In this document: in pieces, positions 7,715 through 16,645 of the stretch
Position numbering within the stretch: the stretch's first letter is position 1
Layout: the number at the start of each line of letters is the position of its first letter
Assembly: GCA_964418585.1 (NCBI GenBank)
Contig: CAYQMG010000204.1
Span: 1 to 64,000, forward strand
DNA from: JAJRTE01 sp964418585
GTDB lineage: Bacteria; Myxococcota_A; UBA796; JAJRTE01
Length of the DNA stretch: 64,000 nt
Direction of reading: 5' to 3'
Translations under genes and position numbers: made by a program
Notes under the pieces: model-generated
Told to the model about the DNA's origin: nothing
The model's input: the letters and a program-made list of their open reading frames with translations, nothing else
Database searches by the model: none

Positions 7715-10700
7715 TCATTGAGGCGCCAGGCAGACCAGGGTGGTCCTGGCGGGCACCGCAATACGACCGTCACCGACGCCGCAGTTGGCACTGTTGACCA
7801 CCACGTCAGGCGACGACTGGAGTATCTCGTGCAGGGTCATGGGTACGGCCAGGTCTTCGTGCTGAAAGATCACCGGCGAAGTCGTGGCATTGAAGAGACA
7901 GGCGATTCGGGTGACCTGGGGGTCCAGATCATCGATCCCCTCGCCTTCATCCAGGATGAGCATCACAATGAGCCCCGGTATCTGGTCGGGACCGCTTTCC
8001 GCGTTGAGAAAACGAACGCGGTTCATGATGTCGGCTGCAGTGCGAAGCCGGAACAAAGGCGAGCCGGCCCTGATACGCAGCAGATCCTGGAAATAGCGCA
8101 CGGTGTCCCGGATCTCCTCCTCGCCCGGCTCGAGGGCCGGGTCGGCAAGCCGGGGTGCCCAGATGTCCCAGGCATATTCGTTCTTGTCCGCAATGGGCAG
8201 TCCGACACCCCAGTTGTTGTCCCCGAGGGTGAAGTCGATCCGGTTGAACCAGTCGCCCGAGTCATAGCTGTCCCCATCACCCGACTTGGAACGGAGCATG
8301 TCAGTGCCTGCGTGAAAGAACGGAATCCCCTGGCCGAGCGCGACGAGGGCCAGGCCCATCTGGTGCATGCGTACCCGCTCAGCAACGGTAGCAGTCCCCG
8401 GGACCCGGCCCGGAACCTCGAATGGCGCTTTCGCCTCAATATTGTCCCACAGTGTCTGGTTGTCGTGGGCCGAAACATAGTTGATGTCCTCCTGCGGGTC
8501 GGCGGTGTAACCCGCTCCCGGAGCACCCCGGTAAGTCAACTCCGCGCCGGTGAGCACTTCGCCGCTGGCGCTGGTGAAGGCATAGTCACGCAGATTGCCT
8601 GCCAACCCGATACGGATGTCGTCCATGAGTTCCAGGAGTTGTTGACGATGGCTCTCGAGGTAGCTGTCATACGCGGTTGGAGCCGGTTCAGGAGTCCTCG
8701 TCGGCTCTTCCGGCGTGGGGGTACCCTCAGTCGCTGGTGTGGCCGATGCGCCCGGGATGTCCTCCTCGTCGAGCCAAGCCAGGTTGTCGTCATAGTAGAG
8801 ACCGGTGACGAACCCCTGTTCCCGCAGGTCTGCAAACGGGTTGCCCCCACGGATGGAGTCCCGAATCCGGTCATTGAACGACCCGATACCGGCTCCATAG
8901 GTGTTGGCCTGGCTGAACGCCTCATCGGGGAGGATCGCGTCCAGGGAACCAAACTTCCAGGCCTCGCCATAGACGTAGATCTTCCGGCCGTCCACCCCGT
9001 CCTGGTCCAGTGTCAGCGCATCGAGGGCGGCGCGCACGTGTTCCATGTTGGCCCGGGTGTGGTGGCCCATCAGATCGAACCGGAACCCATCCACCTTGTA
9101 CTGTGTCGCCCAGTGTACCACGGCGTCGATCATCAGTTTTTCCATCATGACGTGCTCGGTCGCCGTGTCCGGGCAGCAGCTTGTCGACTGGATGTTCCCC
9201 TCGTCGTCAAGACGATGATAGTAGTCGGGAACAATGCGGTCCAACACGGACTGTGGATCCTGGCCCGACGCGTGCGTGTGGTTGTAGACCTGGTCGAGCA
9301 CCACACGCAACCCCACGTTGTTGAGGGCTTGAATCATGCGCCGGAATTCGAGGATACGGGCCGTTCCGTCCGGGTCGCTGCTGTAGCTTCCCTCCGGGAC
9401 CAGGTAGTGGTACGGGTCGTATCCCCAGTTGTAGGCATCTTGATCCTTGACTGCTGCCACGGCAGCTTGTTGCGCGTCCGAGGCGGGGCCGGCGTCCTCG
9501 GGTATGTCGGGCACGACCTGGCTCGACACATCTTCGTTCACCGTGGCAAAGTCGAACGCCGGAAGAAGATGGACGTGGGTCAATCCCGCCCGGGCCAAAT
9601 CGGTCAAGTGAGTCACTCCGGCCGAATCCTCCTGGGCAAAGGCCTCGAACCGTCCTCGAGCCGACTGTGCACAGGTGGCATCGTTGGCACTGAAATCTCG
9701 CACGTGGAGTTCGTACAGAACGATGTCCTCGAACGCTTCCAGGGGCGGTTTCTCGAGGGTATCCCAGCCGTCGGGCTTGAGGGCCGGGTCGTCCAGGTCC
9801 ACCAGCAGGCTCTTTTGGCTGTTCATCGACAGCGCCACGCTGTAGGGGTCGGTCACCAGGTTGTGTTCGATCTGTCCGGTCGAACGCACATACACTTCCA
9901 CCTCGTACAGGTAGTATTTTCCTGCCCAGGTCGGATCGCCCGTAGCCGCCCAGACCCCCCGATCCTGCCTGCTCATGCCAATCGTCGCTTCGGGAGTGGT
10001 CGCATCCGGGGCGTCGAACAGGTGAATCGAAACCGATTTCGCGGTGGGAGCCCACAGCTTGAGCACCGGGGTGCCGTCCTGCCACGAGACCCCCAGGTCC
10101 GGGCCGTCATAGGCAAAGCGGTCATCCAACAGGCCTGCGAGTTGAACGGCGGTGGCATCGCAGACTTCCCCTTCCTCGTTTCGACTCGCCACCACCACTT
10201 GCCCGGTGACCAGGGTCGGGATCTGAGCCTCGAGCGCCGAGGTGTCGAAGGTCATCTGCCCCTCGAGGTAAGGGTAGGTCTCCAGAAGTGGGTCCCCGGC
10301 CTCCAGGGTGCCCGACATGGCGACCGGGATTTCGGTCCCGCCGGAAAGTACCCCGTCTTCCAGCTCAATCCCGCCCTCCGGGGCCACGTAGAGGAAATAC
10401 TCCGTCGCCTCCGGCGTCTGCCAGACCAGCGTGTTCGTGTCCAGCCACCGCGCCTTGGCCTTGCTGATGTCGCCTGCGCAAGGCGCTTCCACTTCGTACT
10501 CGAAGTGCACGGTGACTCGAGGCGCCTGGAGGTCCGTGGTGTCGAGCGTGAAGGTGTAAACGCCGGGCACGGTCACGTCCAGCTTGAGGTTGAATCCGTT
10601 GTCGGCCAACACCTTGGGCACGTCGAGGACAATGCGATCGTCCGTTCCAGGTGGGTTGCCGAAATTCGTACCGGCCGACCAGGCATCGTCCGCGGTCTTG

Positions 10701-11071
10701 AACTCGAGAGGGCCGAACGGCAACATCACAGAGACCTGTAGTGTGTTCTCTCCGACCGGGAGCATGGCGTAGGGAATCAGTTCGATGGGGTCCCCCGTCC
10801 ATGCATTCAAGGTGCCTCGCAGGTAGATCAGCCTGTCATACGGATAGCCGTCGGGCAAGGGGACCGGCGTGGGCACGGGGGTGACCGACGGGGTCGTGAC
10901 GGGAGATGGCGTGGGATACGCCGTGGGTTCGGCTTGCTCCGTGACATCATCGTCCCCGGCAGCCGGTGACGTTTGGTCATCATCGTCCCCCGGGCACCCT
11001 GCGGGGGCAAGGGTGAGTACCAGGAGGGCGAGGAAGAATAGGCTGATGTGAGAGGGGTCACTTCTGTCCAT
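7715..11071 (-). CDS. pulA: Pullulanase-type GH13 alpha-glucan debranching lipoprotein
   Basis: 1118 aa. A signal peptide with lipobox PAGC is followed by a Pro/Thr-rich spacer, starch-binding-like beta domains (about 75-320) and the GH13 barrel. The hallmark YNWGYDP of type I pullulanases is near residue 549. The four GH13 regions are present: QVYNHTH (about 595), GFRFDLMGH with the nucleophile Asp (about 664), YVYGEAW with the acid/base Glu (about 700) and VSAHDNQ (about 867). It should cleave alpha-1,6 branches of pullulan, starch or glycogen at the cell surface. A Pro/Thr-rich insert (about residues 772-800) interrupts the barrel region between the catalytic Glu and the last motif. The start has GGAG 8 nt upstream. 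It appears to be a monocistronic gene; no other glucan gene is nearby. Confidence 0.93.
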   Translation of the reverse strand: MDRSDPSHISLFFLALLVLTLAPAGCPGDDDDQTSPAAGDDDVTEQAEPTAYPTPSPVTTPSVTPVPTPVPLPDGYPYDRLIYLRGTLNAWTGDPIELIPYAMLPVGENTLQVSVMLPFGPLEFKTADDAWSAGTNFGNPPGTDDRIVLDVPKVLADNGFNLKLDVTVPGVYTFTLDTTDLQAPRVTVHFEYEVEAPCAGDISKAKARWLDTNTLVWQTPEATEYFLYVAPEGGIELEDGVLSGGTEIPVAMSGTLEAGDPLLETYPYLEGQMTFDTSALEAQIPTLVTGQVVVASRNEEGEVCDATAVQLAGLLDDRFAYDGPDLGVSWQDGTPVLKLWAPTAKSVSIHLFDAPDATTPEATIGMSRQDRGVWAATGDPTWAGKYYLYEVEVYVRSTGQIEHNLVTDPYSVALSMNSQKSLLVDLDDPALKPDGWDTLEKPPLEAFEDIVLYELHVRDFSANDATCAQSARGRFEAFAQEDSAGVTHLTDLARAGLTHVHLLPAFDFATVNEDVSSQVVPDIPEDAGPASDAQQAAVAAVKDQDAYNWGYDPYHYLVPEGSYSSDPDGTARILEFRRMIQALNNVGLRVVLDQVYNHTHASGQDPQSVLDRIVPDYYHRLDDEGNIQSTSCCPDTATEHVMMEKLMIDAVVHWATQYKVDGFRFDLMGHHTRANMEHVRAALDALTLDQDGVDGRKIYVYGEAWKFGSLDAILPDEAFSQANTYGAGIGSFNDRIRDSIRGGNPFADLREQGFVTGLYYDDNLAWLDEEDIPGASATPATEGTPTPEEPTRTPEPAPTAYDSYLESHRQQLLELMDDIRIGLAGNLRDYAFTSASGEVLTGAELTYRGAPGAGYTADPQEDINYVSAHDNQTLWDNIEAKAPFEVPGRVPGTATVAERVRMHQMGLALVALGQGIPFFHAGTDMLRSKSGDGDSYDSGDWFNRIDFTLGDNNWGVGLPIADKNEYAWDIWAPRLADPALEPGEEEIRDTVRYFQDLLRIRAGSPLFRLRTAADIMNRVRFLNAESGPDQIPGLIVMLILDEGEGIDDLDPQVTRIACLFNATTSPVIFQHEDLAVPMTLHEILQSSPDVVVNSANCGVGDGRIAVPARTTLVCLAPQ

Positions 11072-11263
11072 GAGTCGCTCCGGTGCGTGCAGTTCTCTGT
11101 GTCAGGAGTGGCAAGGCCGCCTTCGTCTCGACACAGTGTATCGCCTGGCGATTGAACCGGTAAAGGATAATTCGACGTTCGGAAGTCACGGCGGGCCATT
11201 TGCGAGCCTGGAGGCGGTGTAGCAGGCAGCGGAGGCAGGAAGCGGAGCAAGGAAGGGGTGGCG

Positions 11264-12817
11264 TCACGGGGTAACGACCACGTAGCCCGGTCGTTGGTCA
11301 GGCGGGGCGTACAGGTTGCGGTATGGCGCCTGAGTGATGTCACGGCCCGGAATACCCTCGAACGCTTCCCAGTTGGCGGTGTAGAATGGCTTGCCTCCTT
11401 CGACGTCGCCGAGGACCGCTTCCAGGTAGATCCCGTCCGCGCCCGGGACACATTCGGCGGGATCGAAGGCGATTTCCAGGACCGGCCGCGGGACCACGTG
11501 GTACTCGGCAGGGTCCAGCTCGATCCGTTCCGAGGTCTCCAGGTCGCCGCAGACCTCGTCCGCCGTGTACCCCCCCGGCAGGTCGCGCATGACCCGGACT
11601 CGAATCCAGGTATCCACCGGCACGGTGGCATACACCTCCACCTGAGCCAGTACCGTACCTGGCAGGTTCCCCTGGCTGAGGGAGCCGAGGGCATGGCCGG
11701 ACGCGGCGTCAACGAATCGGGCACTGGACACAATGACCTCCCAGGAACCATCGAACCGTTCCGGCCACGCCATGGCAAGCCCCTGGATACCGGTGGCACG
11801 CATGATCTGCCCGTCCCAGGTAGGCCACTCCCGGTACCACAGGTCCCCCGTGTCGAAGTGCTGGTGAATCGTGGGTCCGAGCCACTGGAAGTCGTCGAAA
11901 TACCACGAGAGATACCGCCGGTCGCTGAACATGGGCGTGTCCTCGAGTCGGTGCAGTTCATCCAAATCCATCTGCATGGGCGCATCCGGTTGCCTGGAGA
12001 GATATCGGTCCGCCTTGGTCATCCAGTCCTCGAGCAGGTCGCCCAAACTCTGCCGCCGGAGACGCAGGAAAAGAAGGTCGATGAGATTCTCCCGGATCAA
12101 AACCTGGTACTTGGTGACCAGGTGCACGTATTCATCGATCTGATCCTCCAGATCCGCCTGGCTGATGATACCAGCCCCGTACAGCGCCTCCGCTGTCTCC
12201 CACCAGAAGTCCACCACCTGCTGAAGCCGTGCGTCATGCTGGAACGGGTCGAGCACGAAGTAGTCCAGAATGTCCAGGAGCAGGTCCACGTCTCCATAGA
12301 ACAGATCGATTCCGGCCTCCACCAGCAGTTCATCCTCCGCACCCGGATGATCGTCGTCCATCCCGTCGAACAGGTCGACCTCACCCAGCCCGGAGGCAAT
12401 GTTCATCGCCTGGGTCTGGAACAATTGCGCCGAAATGTCCGTGCAAATGTGTTGAATGTATCCTCGCGCAAATGCCACCTTCCACGGATGCGTGTCCCGG
12501 TAAGGCTCGGCCGCGTCCAGCAACGCAATGGCCAACGCCCGGTCATGCGAGCTGAAACCCAGCCCATCGATGGCAGAGCCCAGGTCTGGAAACATGGTGC
12601 CCATCAGGAAGTAACGCTCGGTGTTCGTATCGTCGATGAGTCGGACATCTTCCGCCTGATCAAGGGGACCCTGGATGCTGACGAGATCCAGATAGTATTG
12701 CCCGTCCATCATGTGGGTCATGGGGCCGGAGGCCTGGGCGCCGGAGCATACGAGCAGCGATGCGGCCAGTGCCACTGCTCTCACAATCGATACCGTCGCG
12801 TGTCTAGCTGACGTCAT
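11264..12817 (-). CDS. Exported protein resembling zinc-dependent phospholipase C
   Basis: 517 aa with a clear signal peptide (AASLLVCSGAQASG) and a strong ribosome site (GGAGG, 7 nt). After the mature N-terminus GPMTHMMDG come FLMGTMFPDLGSAI and later FARGYIQHICTDISAQLF. Spaced His and Asp residues of this kind are typical of zinc-dependent phospholipase C/S1-P1-like nuclease folds, where they bind a metal cluster. The C-terminal 200 residues look like a separate beta-rich region with no family I can name. The assignment rests on a few motifs. The upstream neighbour is the small eight-cysteine protein, the downstream one is the pullulanase; neither indicates a pathway. Confidence 0.55.
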   Translation of the reverse strand: MTSARHATVSIVRAVALAASLLVCSGAQASGPMTHMMDGQYYLDLVSIQGPLDQAEDVRLIDDTNTERYFLMGTMFPDLGSAIDGLGFSSHDRALAIALLDAAEPYRDTHPWKVAFARGYIQHICTDISAQLFQTQAMNIASGLGEVDLFDGMDDDHPGAEDELLVEAGIDLFYGDVDLLLDILDYFVLDPFQHDARLQQVVDFWWETAEALYGAGIISQADLEDQIDEYVHLVTKYQVLIRENLIDLLFLRLRRQSLGDLLEDWMTKADRYLSRQPDAPMQMDLDELHRLEDTPMFSDRRYLSWYFDDFQWLGPTIHQHFDTGDLWYREWPTWDGQIMRATGIQGLAMAWPERFDGSWEVIVSSARFVDAASGHALGSLSQGNLPGTVLAQVEVYATVPVDTWIRVRVMRDLPGGYTADEVCGDLETSERIELDPAEYHVVPRPVLEIAFDPAECVPGADGIYLEAVLGDVEGGKPFYTANWEAFEGIPGRDITQAPYRNLYAPPDQRPGYVVVTP

Positions 12818-13178
12818 GGGGGACCTCCCTGGTCAATTGGGTGAATCGAGTCCGCGCGTCGGCATGGCGCGTGGAGGTGTCGTTCAGGCGTCACGCCGAC
12901 CGGAGTGCCCGCTCCAACGGTGCGCCTCGCAATCGACATCCTCTCCAGTTCACAGGATACCATGCAGGACCCGAGGCTCCAACGACCCACCCCCAAAGAC
13001 AGGGGACACCTCACCACGTTCCCGGATGCGTTGCCCGGCCCCGTGGGGGGCGGGGCCGTACGTCTCCCATGGACACAGCGCAGGGAGGAAACGCAGTGCC
13101 CGCAGGAGGCGGCCGGTGTCTCCTTTCCACTTCCCGGACCGGGTCAGACGTGGGTTCGGTACGGAAGAGAGGGCGCGG
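12818..13178. other. Intergenic region with a GC-rich hairpin
   Basis: No gene is supported in these 361 bp. A perfect 8-bp inverted repeat, CGGCCCCG / CGGGGCCG with a 7-nt loop, lies at 13036-13058. It could end transcription of the eight-cysteine gene, but no T-run follows it on either strand, so I do not call it an intrinsic terminator. Confidence 0.5.
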
Positions 13179-13484
13179 TCAGTAGGCGACCTGGCATTCC
13201 TCTGCGCAGGTCTCGAATTCAGGCGTCAAGGTCCATCCGCATACACCTGTGGGCTGGACCTCGCAGATTGCGTAGTCGTAACATCCATAGACGCATGTCC
13301 ACTCGCAGGTGGTCACTACCGGTTCCGACGCACACACCTGGCCGGAGCAGCCGGTCACGATACATTCGTCCACCACCGGTGTCGGAACCGGTGTGGGTGT
13401 GGGGTCGGTCAGGCCGTCACACGGCTCGAGTGTCGTGGCGACCGCCACCAACATGGCCATCGGGGCGAGGGTTCGAAGAATCAT
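13179..13484 (-). CDS. Small secreted eight-cysteine-cluster protein
   Basis: 101 aa from ATG at 13484, chosen because AGGAGG lies just upstream and a signal peptide (TLAPMAMLVAVATTLEPC) follows. A Thr/Pro spacer leads into a compact domain: CIVTGCSGQVCA, TTCEWTCVYGCY, ICEVQPTGVCGWT and CAEEC. This spacing, with CSGQ-C and CEVQ-G-CGWT, matches the eight-cysteine-cluster domain found in exported proteins of myxobacteria and relatives, whose function is not known. The cysteines probably form disulfides outside the cytoplasm. A longer reading frame upstream lacks a ribosome site and is rejected. Confidence 0.8.
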   Translation of the reverse strand: MILRTLAPMAMLVAVATTLEPCDGLTDPTPTPVPTPVVDECIVTGCSGQVCASEPVVTTCEWTCVYGCYDYAICEVQPTGVCGWTLTPEFETCAEECQVAY

Positions 13485-13897
13485 GGCGTCCTCCTGGGCG
13501 TTGAACAGGTCCAGGCGTCGGGGCCTGCCCCTTGGGTATCGCACGCTCGGCGCCTGACGCAACAACAGCCGGTTGTGTCTCAGGCCGAGCGCTTTCCTGT
13601 TTTTACCATGCCCCGCAATGCCGGTTTCTGTCAACGTTGACCCGACTGGAGTGCACGATTTTGCGAAGCAACGTACCGATACAGGGACGGTGGAGGGTCA
13701 GAACCACCTGCTTTCGGGACCGAGGTGGGCAGGAACGGACGATTCGTTGGAGAATCTTCGGAGGTCTCGAGGCCGTTTCCGGTTCGTGTCACAGGAAAGG
13801 AAAGGGATGTTTGAGAGGTTGTGGTTGACATGGATGGCGCAAGGGATCTATTGAAAGAAAGGGGAGATTGGAAACCAGGCGCAACCCGGATATTGCC
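13485..13897. other. Divergent intergenic region
   Basis: No gene is supported here. The perfect palindrome GTCAACGTTGAC at 13630-13641 contains a consensus TTGACA -35 hexamer on the minus strand (13634-13629), facing the eight-cysteine gene. The -10 position is poor (CATGGT), so a promoter is only possible. Confidence 0.4.
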
Positions 13898-15529
13898 GTG
13901 AAAAAGAGAATCCTGCTGGCCTTTGTCAAGAATCCACTCGACACCTATCAGAAATGCGTTGCCGGGATTCAGTCCCTGACCCGAAAGGAGGGAGGGTTTC
14001 TCAGCTCGAGTCTCGGCACCATCGCTGCACTGACACCTCGAGACTTTCAGGTCACACTCGCCGATGAGAACGTGCAGCCGCTTCCGTTCGGGGAGCGGTT
14101 CGACATCGTGGGAATCAGCGCCTATCCTACCCAGTTCGATCGCGTGCGCGAGGTGCTTGCCGCGTTTCGTCGTCGAGGTGCGTTGGGGGTCCTGGGCGGA
14201 CCGGCCGTCTCGCTCAATCCCGACCGCTGGCGCGACATGGCCGATGTCCTGATCCTGGGCGAAGCAGAGCGCACGTGGCCTCGTTTCCTGAAAGACTACC
14301 TGGCCGGAAGTCACCATCCGGAGTACCGGGAAATCGAGTTCCTGGACATGTCAGCGGCGCCCATGCCCGACTATCGTGGGCTGGATTCGAGGGTGTTGCG
14401 TCGATACGTGGGCGGCGTGGTGCAAACCAGCCGCGGTTGTCCTTACCGATGTGAGTTTTGCTCAGCAATCACGCTGAATGGTCGAGTGGTGCGAAACAAG
14501 CCGATCCCTGCGGTGATTGCGGAGGTACAGCAGTTGTACGACATGGGGTTCCGGGTCGTGTGGCTCACGGACGAGAACCTGGCGGTCCAGCGCGACCGGG
14601 CACGGCAGTTGCTCCAGGCGCTTCGGGACTGGAACCGGCGTCACAGACACCCCATGGCCTTTGCTGCCTCCCTGTCCATCGACACCGCTCGAGACGATGA
14701 GTTGCTCGAGCTTGCCGCAGCCGCAGGCGTGTTGCGCGTCGGGGTGGGGGTGGAGAGCGTCAATGCGGAGAGTCTGCGTGAGACGGGCAAGCTGCAGAAC
14801 CTTCGTGGTGACCCCATGGAGCACATCCGGCGCTTCCACGAGCACGGGATTCTGGTCCAGGGCGGGTGCATGGTGGGGTTCGATCACGACGATCTGTCCA
14901 TTTTCAGGGAACAGTACGAGTTTTTCACCCGGGCGGGCGTCCCCAATGTGTTCGTGTATCCGCTTCAAGCCCTGCCTGGTTCCCGGCTCAAGGAGCGGGT
15001 GGTGAAGGAAGGCCGCTACATCGATCCCAACGACCCCATCCAGGCCCGCTGGCGTTCTTCCCCGGGTCCTCATGTCCCCTCGTTGACGAATACGTTCACC
15101 ATCATTCCCAGGCGGATGACCATCGAGCAGCTTCAGGCAGGCGCCTACTGGCTCCTGGGCCGGTTCTACGACTGGCGTGCGGTGACGGAACGGTACCGGG
15201 TCTTCGTGGAGCACTACGAACGCTCACCGTTGCGCCGTCGCCTCGAGATCCCTCCGGTCCCACCCGACCTGAGCGACATGGGAATCGTGCTCCGAACCGT
15301 GCGACACATCCTGGTGGGGGCCGGTGCCGAGGAGCGTCGTGCCTTTCTCGAGATGTTTCGGATCGCCGGGCGATCCACGCACCCGCAGCGTTTCGCCCTG
15401 GCCATGTCGGTCTACCTGAGCGCGAAGAGTGTGGAATCGTCGGTCCGGAGTGAGCGTCCCGACTATGCCTCGATCCCTTATCCTACCCCGGACATGGGTG
15501 GGCCTTCAGTCGGCGTTCCTCCCTCGTAG
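13898..15529 (+). CDS. Radical SAM protein with B12-binding-type N-terminal domain (paralogue A)
   Basis: 543 aa. The N-terminal 150 residues have the alternating beta/alpha pattern of cobalamin-binding-type domains (ADENVQPLPFGERFDIVGIS, LGGPAVSLNPDRW, LILGEAERTWPRF). The radical SAM cluster motif CPYRCEFC follows near residue 182, then GGCMVGFDHDD and a helical C-terminus. This is the layout of B12-dependent radical SAM enzymes, which do methylations and rearrangements; the substrate is unknown. It is a close paralogue of the gene at 23174-24823. The GTG at 13898 is chosen because the residues after it (VKKRILL) match the well-supported start of that paralogue. A TTG at 13868 is the alternative, but its purine-rich ribosome site sits almost on top of it. 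Confidence 0.85.
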   Translation: MKKRILLAFVKNPLDTYQKCVAGIQSLTRKEGGFLSSSLGTIAALTPRDFQVTLADENVQPLPFGERFDIVGISAYPTQFDRVREVLAAFRRRGALGVLGGPAVSLNPDRWRDMADVLILGEAERTWPRFLKDYLAGSHHPEYREIEFLDMSAAPMPDYRGLDSRVLRRYVGGVVQTSRGCPYRCEFCSAITLNGRVVRNKPIPAVIAEVQQLYDMGFRVVWLTDENLAVQRDRARQLLQALRDWNRRHRHPMAFAASLSIDTARDDELLELAAAAGVLRVGVGVESVNAESLRETGKLQNLRGDPMEHIRRFHEHGILVQGGCMVGFDHDDLSIFREQYEFFTRAGVPNVFVYPLQALPGSRLKERVVKEGRYIDPNDPIQARWRSSPGPHVPSLTNTFTIIPRRMTIEQLQAGAYWLLGRFYDWRAVTERYRVFVEHYERSPLRRRLEIPPVPPDLSDMGIVLRTVRHILVGAGAEERRAFLEMFRIAGRSTHPQRFALAMSVYLSAKSVESSVRSERPDYASIPYPTPDMGGPSVGVPPS

Positions 15530-15663
15530 CCCGACCTGCGTGGGGAAAGGAACAATCCGGCGCGCGGCGTGGCGGGTCGTTGCAGTCCCGTGTTACCCTG
15601 TCCAGAGGGAAGTGGGGTCCATCGTTCTCGAGGTGCGAAATACGAAATCTGGAGCCAGTTGTC

Positions 15664-16557
15664 ATGGAACGGACACGTGTGGTGTGTAGATACGTCCTGC
15701 TCTTCATCCTGTTGGTGTGGGCAGGCTTCCTACCGACTCGAGTGCTGGGAAATGACCAGATCTACCCGGTGACCAGCTTTACCGACATTTCCTACATGGA
15801 CGATCCAGAAGACACCGCCCGGATGCTGGATATCTATCAGGCGACGGGGAGGGAGAATGCCCCGGTGTTCTTCTTTGTCCGGGGTACCGGCTGGACAGAA
15901 GGGGGGTCCACCGAGCGTTCCGACTACTGGGCGTTTGCTTCCACCCTTGCCGGGTTCTATGGTATCACCACCGTGGTGATCGACTATCGTCTGTCGCCCG
16001 AAGTGATCTTTCCTGCCCACATGGAGGATGTGGCTTCTGCTTTCGCCTGGGTTCACGATCACATCCAGGCGTACGATGGAGACCCGGACAACATCTTTGT
16101 GGCAGGGCACTCGACCGGCGCCCACCTTGCCGCTCTTCTCGCCAGCGACCTCTCCTACCTGGGGGCCGAAGGGCTTGACGCCAGTGCGGTCTCAGCCGTC
16201 GTGGCCATCAGCGGTACCTACAACTTGACCGTGCTCGGCCCCCTTTGGGACAACACTCTCGAGACCGCCTTCGGGACACTCGATCCGGAGATCTTGGCCG
16301 ATGCGTCGCCGTTCAGCCACGTGTATCACGGCATGCGGCCGTTTCTCGTGACCCAGGCCGAGCACGAGCTTCCGGGATTCCATGCCCAGGCAGACGGATT
16401 CGTGCTGCGTATGCACCTCATGCGCAACGATGTCACCGCGGCCGTGCTCCTGGGGGAAGGGCATAATTCCGAAATCGCAAGGGTGACCCCGGACAGCCCG
16501 GACACGATCACGGCCCGAGTCATCTCCAGCTATGTGGAGAGCCATCTTCGTCCGTGA
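15664..16557 (+). CDS. Exported alpha/beta-hydrolase (esterase-like)
   Basis: 297 aa from ATG at 15664 (GGAG 9 nt upstream), with an N-terminal hydrophobic signal or anchor (YVLLFILLVWAGFLP). The nucleophile elbow GHSTGAH contains the G-x-S-x-G of alpha/beta-hydrolases. VVIDYRLSPE and the C-terminal LLGEGHNSEI, with the probable catalytic His, fit the hormone-sensitive-lipase/carboxylesterase group. The usual HGGG oxyanion motif is replaced by FVRGTGWTEGG. The substrate is not predictable. It lies 134 bp after the radical SAM gene on the same strand and may be co-transcribed. Confidence 0.8.
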   Translation: MERTRVVCRYVLLFILLVWAGFLPTRVLGNDQIYPVTSFTDISYMDDPEDTARMLDIYQATGRENAPVFFFVRGTGWTEGGSTERSDYWAFASTLAGFYGITTVVIDYRLSPEVIFPAHMEDVASAFAWVHDHIQAYDGDPDNIFVAGHSTGAHLAALLASDLSYLGAEGLDASAVSAVVAISGTYNLTVLGPLWDNTLETAFGTLDPEILADASPFSHVYHGMRPFLVTQAEHELPGFHAQADGFVLRMHLMRNDVTAAVLLGEGHNSEIARVTPDSPDTITARVISSYVESHLRP

Positions 16558-16645
16558 CGGGGGCTCTTGTCTGGATGGAACGTTCCAGCCTGGTTTCGTT
16601 GTGGTCGTCGTGGGACTGCACGCCTTCCCGCCGCCGGCTGTCCGC

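Noticed and set aside
7544..10741. A 1065-aa plus-strand ORF
   Set aside because: It is antisense to the pullulanase gene, whose catalytic motifs and signal peptide are all in the minus-strand frame. High GC keeps opposite frames open.
11258..12811. A 517-aa plus-strand ORF
   Set aside because: Antisense to the exported phospholipase-like protein, which has a signal peptide and strong ribosome site.
13036..13058. GC-rich 8-bp hairpin as an intrinsic terminator
   Set aside because: No T-run follows on either strand.
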